DNA of 64,000 bases from positions 43,804 to 107,803 of the forward strand of contig JALCQR010000012.1 in the NCBI GenBank assembly GCA_022651385.1. Reading direction: 5' to 3'. A model generated the notes under the pieces. It had not been told where the DNA came from. It ran no database searches and saw only the letters and a list, made by a program, of their open reading frames with translations. This document shows positions 38,429 through 47,260 of the stretch, piece after piece; the first letter of the stretch is position 1; each line of letters opens with the position of its first letter. Made by a program: the position numbers and the translations under genes. This stretch comes from Clostridia bacterium. Lineage in GTDB: Bacteria > Bacillota > Clostridia > Lachnospirales > Anaerotignaceae.

Positions 38429-38920
38429 ATGAAACTTATTGATAAAAGGGGAAAACTTTTCGGCATAGCAAATGTTGTTGACATAATAGTAATTTTACTT
38501 GTTATAGTAATAGGAGCAGGCACTGTTTACAAATTCAAATTTATGGACAAAACAAGCAAAGACGTTGCAATGCAGCCGATTACTTATGTTGTGAAAGTTG
38601 AAAAAATAAGAGATTATGTATATAACAACGTAAAAGAAGGCGATGAGCTTTACGATGTTACATCGGGAAACCCAATAGGCAAGATAACAAAAATTGAAAG
38701 CGAACCGGCAACGGACTATATAAATATGCCTGATGGAACATTTAAAAAAGTAAATGTTGAAAACAGAATTAATGCATATTTTACAGTGGAAGCTGAGGGC
38801 GTGGTAAGCGACAGCGGACACTTTGTAAATAAGACATTTGAACTTCTTGTTGGTTCCCATAAAAAAATTATGACTAAATACTTTGAATGTGAAGGAACAA
38901 TAGACAGCATTGTTAAATAA
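38429..38920 (+). CDS. DUF4330-type membrane protein, copy 2
   Basis: A 163-residue protein that begins KLIDKRGKLFGIANVVDIIV, the recognisable DUF4330 opening, followed by one membrane segment and a beta-rich outer domain with VKEGDELYDVTSGNPIGKI. It is closer to the family consensus than copy 1. ATG 38429 follows AAGGAGG, 12 bases after copy 1. The pair may form a heterodimer anchored next to the polymer machinery, which is inference from tandem position and equal topology. Confidence 0.85.
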   Translation: MKLIDKRGKLFGIANVVDIIVILLVIVIGAGTVYKFKFMDKTSKDVAMQPITYVVKVEKIRDYVYNNVKEGDELYDVTSGNPIGKITKIESEPATDYINMPDGTFKKVNVENRINAYFTVEAEGVVSDSGHFVNKTFELLVGSHKKIMTKYFECEGTIDSIVK

Positions 38921-38937
38921 AAAAGGCAGGTAATAAA

Positions 38938-41193
38938 ATGAAACGTACATCTATTTTAATGGCTTTAAACGGTCTTGATATTGGCGGTGCTGAAACACAT
39001 GTAGTTGAACTTGCAAAGGAGCTTACAAGAAAAGGCTACCGCATTGTGGTGGCTTCTGCCGGAGGCGTATACGAAAGCGAGCTTGAAAGCTGCGGAATAA
39101 GACATTATAGAGTGCCGCTTAATAAAAGAAGCTTTTCTGAAATGCTCAAGTCATACTTTATGCTTGGCAAAATAATAAAAAAAGAAAAAATAGATATTGT
39201 TCATGCTCATGCGAGGATTCCGGGTTTTATATGCGGACTTCTTAGGCGCAAATTAAATTTTACATTTGTATCAACAGCTCACTGGGTATTTGATGCTCAC
39301 GGTAGTCTTAGATACCTTACAAATTGGGGCACCAAAGTTATTGCGGTAAGTGATGACATAAAAAAGTATCTTATTGATAATTATAATGTAGACGAAAAAA
39401 ATATCTTTGTTACAATAAATGGGATTGACACAGAAAAATTTTCGCCTGTTAATACAGGAAGTAAAATAAAAAAAGAATTTGCCATAAAAGATAATGAAAA
39501 TGTTCTTGTTTATGTAAGCAGAATGGACGAGGACAGAGCTTTGGCTGCGGAGATGATAATTAAGTCAGCAGCAGAATTGGACAAAAGCATTGAAAATCTA
39601 AGAATAATTATAGCGGGCGGCGGAAATGTGTTTGACCGCCTTAAAGCAGAATCTGATGAAATCAATAATAAACTTAGTAAAAATCTTATTATAATGACTG
39701 GGGCAAGGACGGACATAAATGACATTGTTGCATGTTCAAAGGTGTTTGTAGGCGTAAGCCGTGCGGCTCTTGAGGCAATGTCATCCGGAAAACTTGTCGT
39801 ACTTTCCGGAAACGAGGGTTATCTTGGCATATTTAATGAGAAAATAATAAATAAAGCAATGGAAAACAATTTATGCTGCCGAAACTGTGCTGAAACAAAA
39901 GCCGATGTACTGTGCAGGGATATTATTTATGCCTTTAACAATATAGGCGATGAAGAAAGACAAAAATTGGGAGAATACGGCAGAAACATAATATTTAAGT
40001 ATTATTCCGTAAATAAAATGGCAAATGACTGCATTAAGGCTTATGAGGCGGCACTTGCCGATAAGAAAAAATACAGAGTGCTTATGAGTGGGTATTATGG
40101 TTTTAATAATGCCGGCGACGATGCTATATTGCTTTCAATATACTCAAATATAAAAAAGCTTAACAAAAATATAGATGTAACTGTACTTGCAAACAAACCT
40201 GAAATAACAGGCAAAAAATACGGCGTCAAAATGGTGGACAGATTAAATGTTCTGAGTATAATAAAAGCAGTAAAAAACTGTGATTTGCTTTTAAGCGGCG
40301 GAGGAAGCCTGCTCCAGGACAGGACAAGCACGAGGTCATTAGTATATTACTTATCTATAATTTGTCTTTCTAAGTTTTTTGGTAAAAAAGTAATGCTTTA
40401 TGCAAACGGCATCGGTCCTGTCATAAAGCCTCAAAACAGAAAACTTGTAAAAAAAGTTGTAAGCGAAGCAGACCTTATTACATTGAGAGAAGAAAAATCT
40501 CTTGAAGAGCTTAGAAATATGGGGGTAACAAACAAAAACGCTATTGTTACAGCAGACCCCGTTTTTACTCTTGAGTGTGTGCCGAAAGAACGCTCTTATG
40601 CAATACTAAAAGAAATTGGAATACAAGGCAGCCCTCATTTAATCGGTGTTTCAGTTAGGAATTGGAAAAACATTGATAATTTTGTAGAAGATTTAGCTGG
40701 ACTATGCGATAATATAATAGAAAAGACTGGCAGAAAAATTGTATTTATATCTATGCAGGTTCCGTATGACACATATGTTAGTCAAAAAGTCATGTCTAAA
40801 ATGAGAAATAAATCTTATATTTTAAAAGACGGGTATACCCCAACCGAACTTATGGGAGTAATAGGACTTATGGATATGGTAATAAGCATGAGGCTTCATA
40901 CGCTTATTTTTGCGGCAAATCAAAGAGTCCCTATGCTTGGGTTTATATACGATCCTAAGATAGACTATTATCTTCAGCTTTTTGATATGCCTTCAGGCGG
41001 CGACATAAATGTTTATGATATGAATTCTGCTTTTACTAAGGTTAAAGACATTCTTGATAATAGAGATGTATATGTAAAAAAGCTTGAAAAAACAGCGGGT
41101 ATGATGGAGCTTAAGGCTGAGGAAAATGTTAAATATTTGCTTAAGCTTTTGCAGACAGATAAAAGGGGCAGAAATATATGGAAAGAGAAGTAA
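38938..41193 (+). CDS. csaB: fused GT4 glycosyltransferase and CsaB-type polysaccharide pyruvyl transferase
   Basis: A single 751-residue reading frame with two enzymes. Residues about 1-375 are a GT4 glycosyltransferase (ALNGLDIGGAETHVVELAKEL, DIVHAHARIPGF, VSRMDEDRALAAEMI, VGVSRAALEAMSSGKLVVLSGNEG). From about 378 a CsaB-like domain begins with YRVLMSGYYGFNNAGDDAILLSI and contains LLSGGGSLLQDRTSTRSLVYY, YANGIGPV, ITLREEKSLEELRNMGV, MSMRLHTLIFA (here SMRLHTLIFAANQRVP) and GFIYDPKI. CsaB puts pyruvate ketals on secondary cell-wall polysaccharide, the ligand of SLH-domain surface proteins. CsaB is usually about 360-370 residues and separate. The junction shows no stop or frame change. tagA overlaps its end. 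Confidence 0.88.
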   Translation: MKRTSILMALNGLDIGGAETHVVELAKELTRKGYRIVVASAGGVYESELESCGIRHYRVPLNKRSFSEMLKSYFMLGKIIKKEKIDIVHAHARIPGFICGLLRRKLNFTFVSTAHWVFDAHGSLRYLTNWGTKVIAVSDDIKKYLIDNYNVDEKNIFVTINGIDTEKFSPVNTGSKIKKEFAIKDNENVLVYVSRMDEDRALAAEMIIKSAAELDKSIENLRIIIAGGGNVFDRLKAESDEINNKLSKNLIIMTGARTDINDIVACSKVFVGVSRAALEAMSSGKLVVLSGNEGYLGIFNEKIINKAMENNLCCRNCAETKADVLCRDIIYAFNNIGDEERQKLGEYGRNIIFKYYSVNKMANDCIKAYEAALADKKKYRVLMSGYYGFNNAGDDAILLSIYSNIKKLNKNIDVTVLANKPEITGKKYGVKMVDRLNVLSIIKAVKNCDLLLSGGGSLLQDRTSTRSLVYYLSIICLSKFFGKKVMLYANGIGPVIKPQNRKLVKKVVSEADLITLREEKSLEELRNMGVTNKNAIVTADPVFTLECVPKERSYAILKEIGIQGSPHLIGVSVRNWKNIDNFVEDLAGLCDNIIEKTGRKIVFISMQVPYDTYVSQKVMSKMRNKSYILKDGYTPTELMGVIGLMDMVISMRLHTLIFAANQRVPMLGFIYDPKIDYYLQLFDMPSGGDINVYDMNSAFTKVKDILDNRDVYVKKLEKTAGMMELKAEENVKYLLKLLQTDKRGRNIWKEK

Positions 41194-41912
41194 TAGAGAT
41201 AATGAATGTGCCTTTTGACGCCGTCAACATGGACGGTGCTGTAAAAAGAGTAGAGGAACTGTTTGAGGAACCGGGACAGCATATAATTTGTACACCGAAC
41301 CCTGAGATAGTTATGGAAGCGCAAAAAGACAAGGTTTTCATGGATATACTTAAAGCGGCGGACCTTGTTGTGGCTGACGGTATAGGCATTGTATGGGCAT
41401 CCAAGTACTGCCATAAGAAGCTTAAAGAAAGAGTATCAGGATATGATCTTTGTCTTAAAATTTTCGATTTGATTAAAGATACGGACAAAACTGTATACTT
41501 CTTTGGCGGAAGCCCGGGTATTGCTGCCGCAGCTGCAAAGAGGATGGTAAGAAAATATCCGGGACTGAAATTTGCAGGTACGAGAAACGGATATTTTTTA
41601 CCGGCAGATGAAAGCAAAATAATCAGCGATATAAAAAAAGCTTCTCCTGACATTTTGCTTGTCGGATTAGGTTCTCCGAAACAGGAAAAGTGGATTTATG
41701 ATAATTTAAGATTTACAGGAGCGCACATAGCCATTGGGGTTGGCGGAAGCTTTGATGTAATGGCAGGGAATGTGAAAAGAGCCCCAGTAATATTTCAAAA
41801 ATTTAATATTGAGTGGCTCTATAGGCTTGTAACCCAGCCAAAAAGATTTAAAAGACAGCTTAAATTGCCTGAGTTTGCTTTTAAAATATTACTGTTAAAA
41901 AATGTAAAATAA
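41178..41912 (+). CDS. tagA: WecG/TagA/CpsF family glycosyltransferase
   Basis: Members transfer N-acetylmannosamine (TagA) or N-acetylmannosaminuronic acid (WecG) to undecaprenyl-PP-GlcNAc, starting linkage units of wall teichoic acid or other polymers. The 244-residue protein has FDAVNMDGAVKRVEEL, TPNPEIVMEAQ (catalytic Asp-region), VADGIGIVWASKY, FFGGSPGIAAAAAKRM and LLVGLGSPKQEKWI. It overlaps the csaB fusion by 16 bases, so they are coupled. Next to csaB it probably makes the linkage unit of the pyruvylated polymer. A terminator follows. Confidence 0.92.
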   Translation: MEREVIEIMNVPFDAVNMDGAVKRVEELFEEPGQHIICTPNPEIVMEAQKDKVFMDILKAADLVVADGIGIVWASKYCHKKLKERVSGYDLCLKIFDLIKDTDKTVYFFGGSPGIAAAAAKRMVRKYPGLKFAGTRNGYFLPADESKIISDIKKASPDILLVGLGSPKQEKWIYDNLRFTGAHIAIGVGGSFDVMAGNVKRAPVIFQKFNIEWLYRLVTQPKRFKRQLKLPEFAFKILLLKNVK

Positions 41913-41914
41913 AA

Positions 41915-41941
41915 CCTGCTCTTTTTTGAGCAGGCTTTTTG
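41915..41941 (+). terminator. terminator closing the murJ-tagA cluster
   Basis: CCTGCTC (41915-41921), TTTTTT, GAGCAGG (41928-41934), C and TTTTT. It begins 2 bases after the tagA stop. Confidence 0.88.
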
Positions 41942-41964
41942 TTGCAGATAAGGAGGCGGAATGC

Positions 41965-42822
41965 ATGGAAAGAATGTACAGCAGCAAGTTAATTGATTAT
42001 TTGTATATTTTAGTTGGTATAATACTGATTTCTGTATCAATAAGTGTTTTTTACTCGCCCAATAATATAGTTGTTGGAGGATTTTCCGGTCTTGGAATAG
42101 TTATACTGCACTTTACAAACATTCCTGTTTCCATATCAAACATTGCTTTAAACATTCCGCTTTTTATAGTAGCATTGAAAGTGCTCGGCAAAAAATATGT
42201 CATAAAAAGCTGGATATGTGCTGTTTTGCTTTCAGTGTGGATACAGATAACAACGTATCTTCCGTCATTCAGGGGCGACTTAATGCTCATAGCCATATAT
42301 GGAGGCATTATTGACGGAATTGGATGCGGATTGGTGCTTAGAGGAATGTCAAGCACAGGCGGCGTCGACTTGCTTGCGGCAATAATACACAAAAAGAAAG
42401 GGTATATTCCTATTGCGGTAATTATGTTTACATTTAACGTTTTTGTTATTGCCCTCGGTTTCTTTGTTTTTGGTGCTGAAAAAGCTCTGTATGCCATAAT
42501 ATCGTCTTTTGTTTCTGGAAAAGCAGTGAACATTGTTTTAATGGGGCTTAATTTTTCAAAAGCGGCTTTCATTATTTCGGATAAAAGTGATGAAATCTCT
42601 GAGGCTTTAATGGGAAAACTGCACAGAGGTGTAACATCGTTCAGAGCAGAGGGAGCATATACGGGCAAAAACAAAAATGTACTGTTATGTGTATTTTCAC
42701 ATAAAGAAATAGTGTATGTGAAGTCAATTGTTAGAAATATTGACAAAAAATCATTTATGATTTTTACTGATGTAAAAGAAGTTGTGGGTGAAGGGTTTTC
42801 TGACATTGAAATTGATAAATGA
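41965..42822 (+). CDS. YitT family membrane protein
   Basis: A 285-residue protein with five or six membrane helices (DUF161: FYSPNNIVVGGFSGLGIVI, GMSSTGGVDLLAAIIHKKKG) and a C-terminal soluble DUF2179 domain (from about residue 205, HRGVTSFRAEGAYTGKNKNVLLCV). Function is unknown for most members. ATG 41965 lies 8 bases after AAGGAGG; another ATG at 41961 is in a different frame. It sits between two terminator/promoter regions and is probably transcribed alone. Confidence 0.88.
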   Translation: MERMYSSKLIDYLYILVGIILISVSISVFYSPNNIVVGGFSGLGIVILHFTNIPVSISNIALNIPLFIVALKVLGKKYVIKSWICAVLLSVWIQITTYLPSFRGDLMLIAIYGGIIDGIGCGLVLRGMSSTGGVDLLAAIIHKKKGYIPIAVIMFTFNVFVIALGFFVFGAEKALYAIISSFVSGKAVNIVLMGLNFSKAAFIISDKSDEISEALMGKLHRGVTSFRAEGAYTGKNKNVLLCVFSHKEIVYVKSIVRNIDKKSFMIFTDVKEVVGEGFSDIEIDK

Positions 42823-43043
42823 AATTGGGTATTTTTTCAGTTGATTATATGTATGACATTATCTTTTTGAACAATAAACAATATATCTTTTTATGTATTT
42901 AAAACACATAAAAAAAAATTTTTTGAAAAAATCTCTTTTTTTTATAGATTATTTCATATTTTTTTGTTATTATGTTATAAAGTATTAAATGTATATGTTG
43001 ATTTTAGCTAAGAAAAATTTTTTAATTAAGTTAGGAACATGTA

Positions 43044-43072
43044 TTGTTAATTTTAAACAAATGCGGTATTAT
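43044..43072 (+). promoter_or_regulatory. promoter of the CdaR-like regulator, in a 352-base gap
   Basis: TTGTTA (43044-43049), 17 bases, TATTAT (43067-43072). The gap 42823-43174 is otherwise very AT-rich, with long A and T runs at 42905-42945 and no ORF, RNA gene or terminator that I can support. Confidence 0.6.
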
Positions 43073-43174
43073 GTATAAGCTGAAAAATGTTGATGTTTTT
43101 GTATATGCGCGGTTTAAATTTATATGTGGCCTGTTGTGTGTGTTTTTACAAAAGTATTAAAATGGGGTGTGTTA

Positions 43175-44266
43175 ATGATTTCAAATCAGATTTTACAAAG
43201 TACAATCGATGGACTGAAAAACATAACAAGGAAAGACCTTAGCGTTCTTGAAAAAGAAGGTAAGGTTATTGCTACAACCGAGGAATCTATGGTAGGTGAA
43301 CAGGTAGACGGAATGGCTGATTTTGTTGGATCTCCAGCCGAAAGCCAGCTTGTACTTGGATACCAGTACTTTAAAGTATATGACAACGGTGTACCGGAAT
43401 ACATTGTACAGGTGAAAGGTGAGGACGAGGAAAGTTACAGAATAGGCAAAATTACTACTTTCCAGATTCAGAGTCTTCTTGTGGCATACAAGGAAAGGTA
43501 TGACAAAGATAATTTTATAAAAAATCTTCTTCTTGATAATCTACTTCTTGTGGATATATACAGCAGAGCTAAAAAGCTGCATATTGAAAACAATGTGAAA
43601 AGAATTGTATTTCTTATAGAAACAACAATTGATAAAGATATGAATGTTGTTGAAATGGTAAGAAATATTTTTCCGTCAAAAACAAAAGATTTTGTGACAG
43701 CTGTTGACGAACATTGTATAATACTCGTAAAAGAAATCAAGGAAAAAGAAACAGTGGAAGAAAGCATGAAAACAGCAAAAACTATTTCAGACACTATTTC
43801 AGCTGAAATGGACAGCAGGGTATTTATTTCTATAGGTACAGCCGTTAATGATTTAAAGGATGTTTCACGCTCATACAAAGAAGCTAAGATGGCCCTTGAA
43901 GTAGGCCGGATTTTCGACAGTGAGAAAAACATTATTAATTATGAACAGCTTGGTATAGGCAGGCTTATTTACCAGCTTCCTCTTCCGCTTTGCAGAATGT
44001 TTATAAAAGAAGTGCTCCATGGACTTACTATAGATGACTTTGATGAGGAGACTCTTACAACAGTAAGCAAATTCTTTGAGAACAATCTTAATGTATCAGA
44101 AACTTCAAGACAGCTTTATATCCACAGAAACACACTTGTATACAGGCTTGATAAGCTTCAGAAAATGACAGGCCTTGATCTTAGAAATTTTGACGACGCA
44201 ATTATTTTTAAGATTACACTTATGGTAAGCAAGTACATGATTTATATGGAAAAAATGTCTTACTGA
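43175..44266 (+). CDS. CdaR/PucR family transcriptional regulator
   Basis: A 363-residue regulator. The N-terminal part (residues about 1-130) resembles the sugar-diacid recognition domain of CdaR (QILQSTIDGLKNITRKDLSVL, DGMADFVGSPAESQ); the middle is the GGDEF-like PucR segment (ISIGTAVNDLKDVSRSYKEAKMALEVG); the C-terminal HTH_30 domain reads NVSETSRQLYIHRNTLVYRLDK-like with ALEVG upstream. ATG 43175 is used although the site is only GGGGTGT; an ATG at 43124 lacks one. It is 33 bases from ftsE. Relatives act on glycerate/sugar acid genes, but none is in this window, so the target is open. Confidence 0.88.
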   Translation: MISNQILQSTIDGLKNITRKDLSVLEKEGKVIATTEESMVGEQVDGMADFVGSPAESQLVLGYQYFKVYDNGVPEYIVQVKGEDEESYRIGKITTFQIQSLLVAYKERYDKDNFIKNLLLDNLLLVDIYSRAKKLHIENNVKRIVFLIETTIDKDMNVVEMVRNIFPSKTKDFVTAVDEHCIILVKEIKEKETVEESMKTAKTISDTISAEMDSRVFISIGTAVNDLKDVSRSYKEAKMALEVGRIFDSEKNIINYEQLGIGRLIYQLPLPLCRMFIKEVLHGLTIDDFDEETLTTVSKFFENNLNVSETSRQLYIHRNTLVYRLDKLQKMTGLDLRNFDDAIIFKITLMVSKYMIYMEKMSY

Positions 44267-44299
44267 TACGCGCTTATATATAGTTAGGAGAGATATCAG

Positions 44300-44986
44300 T
44301 TGATAGATATAGAGAATGTATCAAAAATATATCCGAACGGGTCCGAGGGTATAAAAGATGTGACAATACATATTGAGGAGGGAGAATTTGTATTTGTCAT
44401 TGGATCAAGCGGTTCGGGAAAATCTACCCTTATAAAAATGATTATGAAAGAATTAAACCCTACTGAGGGAAAGATAGTAATAAACGGGATAGATACCACA
44501 AACTTAGAAAGAAATAAAATACCGTACCTAAGACGTCAGTTAGGTATAGTATTTCAGGATTTCAGATTATTGCCTAAAAAAACCGTATATGAAAACATTG
44601 CTTTTGCTATGCGTGTTATAGAAGCTCACTCAAGGCACATAAGAAGGAATGTTCCTACAGTGCTTTCGCTTGTCGGTCTTCAAAACAAGGCTGATGCTTA
44701 CCCAAATCAGCTTTCCGGAGGCGAGCAGCAGAGGACTGCTCTTGCAAGGGCAATTGTAAATAACCCACCTATACTTATTGCAGACGAGCCTACAGGTAAT
44801 CTTGATCCGGATACCGCGTGGGATATTATGTGCCTGCTTGAGGAAATAAACAGAAGGGGCACAACTGTTGTTGTAGCCACGCATGCCAGAGACATAGTTG
44901 ACCTTATGAGAAAAAGAGTAGTGACCCTTAACAAGGGCCGAGTTATAAGAGATGTGGAAAATGGAGGGTATTTTGATGAAATTTAG
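44300..44986 (+). CDS. ftsE: cell division ATP-binding protein FtsE
   Basis: FtsE is the ATPase of the FtsEX complex, which controls peptidoglycan hydrolases at the septum and, in Firmicutes, elongation or sporulation. The 228-residue protein has GSSGSGKSTL (Walker A), FQDFRLLPKKTVYENIAFAMRV, LSGGEQQRTALARAIVNNP (signature) and LIADEPTGNLDP (Walker B). TTG 44300 follows TTAGGAG. It overlaps ftsX by 11 bases. Confidence 0.97.
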   Translation: MIDIENVSKIYPNGSEGIKDVTIHIEEGEFVFVIGSSGSGKSTLIKMIMKELNPTEGKIVINGIDTTNLERNKIPYLRRQLGIVFQDFRLLPKKTVYENIAFAMRVIEAHSRHIRRNVPTVLSLVGLQNKADAYPNQLSGGEQQRTALARAIVNNPPILIADEPTGNLDPDTAWDIMCLLEEINRRGTTVVVATHARDIVDLMRKRVVTLNKGRVIRDVENGGYFDEI

Positions 44987-45875
44987 TTCTGTGAAGTATT
45001 ATATACATGAAGGCTTTACTGGACTTTTCAAAAACAGCCTTATGACTGTAGCCTCAATTGCTACAGTTGCTGCGTGTATATTTATTGTAGCTGTTTCCTG
45101 CTGTCTCCTTGCCAATATGAGAAGTATGATGACGCAAATCGAAAAAAATATTGGAATATCGGTTTTTCTTGAGGATAAATTATCACCTGAAAGCATAACA
45201 ATGATAAGTGAACAGATGAAGAGAATACCTCATGTTTCAAGTGTTACATATATATCACCAGATGACGCTCTTGAGGAACTTAAAAAGGAATGGAATGCCG
45301 ACGAAGTTCTATCGGGTTTTGACAATAACAACAATCCGCTTTCCAGTTCATTTGAGATATCTATTGACAATATAGAATACCAAAAGGATGTTATATCGGA
45401 AATTAAACAAATTGACGGTGTAAGAAACATACGTAATGCCCAAAATGAAACAGATATACTTTTAAAGCTGAATAAAGTAATAAGTATAGTCGGTTTTCTG
45501 AGTATGTTAATACTGGCGGCTATTTCCGTTGTTATAATAACAAATACAATTAAAATATCGGTGTACACAAGAAAGACTGAAATAAATATTATGAAATATG
45601 TTGGTGCTACTGACTGGTTTATCAGGTGGCCCTTTATAGTAGAGGGCGTGCTTATAGGTATAATAGGAGCTTTGGTACCTCTTATCATATCATGGCCGTT
45701 ATATGATAAATGTATTTCACTTATATATGTACATTTACCATTTATAGGAAATATTGCGCATTTTCTAAGCGGGTACACTATTTTTTCAGTGCTTATACCG
45801 TTATGTATTCTTGCCGGAATTTTGCTTGGTGTAATAGGAAGTGTGACATCAATACATAAGCACCTTAATGTATAA
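44976..45875 (+). CDS. ftsX: cell division membrane protein FtsX
   Basis: FtsX is the permease-like partner of FtsE. The 299-residue protein has the typical plan: one helix (about 22-45), a large outer domain (VFLEDKLSPESI, SVTYISPDDALEELKKEWN), then three helices at the C-terminus with TNTIKISVYTRKTEINIMKYVGATDWFIRWPFIVEG. ATG 44976 follows GGAGGG inside ftsE. The M23 hydrolase-activator gene that often follows ftsX in Clostridia is absent; ctpA is next. Confidence 0.95.
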   Translation: MKFSSVKYYIHEGFTGLFKNSLMTVASIATVAACIFIVAVSCCLLANMRSMMTQIEKNIGISVFLEDKLSPESITMISEQMKRIPHVSSVTYISPDDALEELKKEWNADEVLSGFDNNNNPLSSSFEISIDNIEYQKDVISEIKQIDGVRNIRNAQNETDILLKLNKVISIVGFLSMLILAAISVVIITNTIKISVYTRKTEINIMKYVGATDWFIRWPFIVEGVLIGIIGALVPLIISWPLYDKCISLIYVHLPFIGNIAHFLSGYTIFSVLIPLCILAGILLGVIGSVTSIHKHLNV

Positions 45876-45958
45876 TGTGAAAAATGGTCTTTTGTTTGGT
45901 AATATCCAAAAGGATAGAAAAATAGAATTAAAGTATATATATTAAGGAGTTCTTTTTT

Positions 45959-47137
45959 ATGAATAAAAAAACATTCTGCGGCGGAGTAGCCACAGGCGTT
46001 ATTGCGGCTACAATTGCTTTTGGCGCTCTTAATTTTACTACAGGTATAGCTAAAAGCAAGCTTGATTTTACGGCTCAGGATAAACTTGAATATATTGATG
46101 CACTTCTGAATAAATACTATGTTGACGGTGTGGATAACGACAAACTTTATGAAGGAGCCTGCTACGGCATGGCTGCAGGCGTTGGAGATCCATACACTAC
46201 ATATTTGTCAAAAAATGAAGTAACAGAATTGCTTGAAGATACAAGCGGATCATTTTGTGGCATAGGTGTAGGGGTACTTTATGACAACAATAAGAAGGAT
46301 GCTGTTATTTCATATGTAATGGATAACAGCCCGGCAAAGGAAGCAGGGTTGCTTTCCGGTGACGTTTTCAAAAAAGTTGACGGCAAAGATTTAAGCGGCC
46401 TTGATATTGATTCGATAATTGATTTGGTAAGAGGAGACAAAGGCACTGATGTATCAATAACGGTAACAAGAAAAGGCGTTGACCATGATCTTACTTTTAA
46501 TATGAAAAGAAATAACGTTGACGTAACAAGCGTTAAAAGCGAAGTTCTTGACAATGACATAGGTTATATGTATATTAGCGGATTTAAGTCAAATACATAT
46601 GCGCAATTCATGGAAAATCTTAATAAACTCAAAAAGAGTAATGTAAAAGGACTAATAATAGATGTTAGGGACAATCCCGGAGGCGTAGTTGACGGTGTTG
46701 AAAAAATAGCCGATGAGCTTCTTCCTAAATGCAATGTTGTATATACAATAGATAAAAATGGAAACAGGGAAGACTTTAACTCAGATGCTGCATGTACGGA
46801 TTTGCCTCTTGTAATGCTTGTAAACGGCAACAGTGCATCTGCTTCGGAAATACTTTCAGGAGCAATACAGGCAAACAAGAGAGGAAAGCTTGTAGGTACG
46901 CAAACATTTGGAAAAGGACTTGTACAGAGCATATATTCTATCCCTGACGGCTCCGCATTAAAGGTTACTATACAAAAATATTATACTCCTGCCGGTGTTT
47001 GTATTCAGGGTGTAGGACTTACACCTGATGTGGTTGTTGAAAGGCAGGACGATTATCCGAGTGTGCTTATGCTAAAGCATAGTGAAGATGTTCAGTTGCA
47101 AAAAGCAATAGAAGTTTTAAATGATGAAATTAAATAA
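45959..47137 (+). CDS. ctpA: carboxy-terminal processing protease, S41 family with PDZ domain
   Basis: S41A proteases cleave C-termini of exported proteins, in Bacillus for example SpoIVFA. The 392-residue protein has an N-terminal signal anchor (residues about 8-30), a conserved VGDPYTTYLSKNE region, a PDZ domain (about 95-180) and the protease core with GLIIDVRDNPGGVV, Ser294 in NSASASEIL and Lys319 in QTFGKGLVQ, the Ser-Lys dyad at the expected 25-residue distance. ATG 45959 follows AAGGAGTTC. It lies 83 bases after ftsX without terminator, so probably in the ftsEX operon. Confidence 0.95.
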   Translation: MNKKTFCGGVATGVIAATIAFGALNFTTGIAKSKLDFTAQDKLEYIDALLNKYYVDGVDNDKLYEGACYGMAAGVGDPYTTYLSKNEVTELLEDTSGSFCGIGVGVLYDNNKKDAVISYVMDNSPAKEAGLLSGDVFKKVDGKDLSGLDIDSIIDLVRGDKGTDVSITVTRKGVDHDLTFNMKRNNVDVTSVKSEVLDNDIGYMYISGFKSNTYAQFMENLNKLKKSNVKGLIIDVRDNPGGVVDGVEKIADELLPKCNVVYTIDKNGNREDFNSDAACTDLPLVMLVNGNSASASEILSGAIQANKRGKLVGTQTFGKGLVQSIYSIPDGSALKVTIQKYYTPAGVCIQGVGLTPDVVVERQDDYPSVLMLKHSEDVQLQKAIEVLNDEIK

Positions 47138-47162
47138 GGTAAATTAAGCAATAAAAATTAAT

Positions 47163-47193
47163 GGCGCATTTCTTAAAGAGATGCGTCTTTTTT
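47163..47193 (+). terminator. terminator after ctpA
   Basis: GGCGCATTTC (47163-47172), TTAAA, GAGATGCGTC (47178-47187), then TTTTTT. Two wobble pairs in a 10-bp stem. Confidence 0.85.
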
Positions 47194-47260
47194 ATGGACT
47201 GATTGTTAAAAATCTGATATTATAATTATTAAACATTAATGATAAAAGGATCGGTGATAT

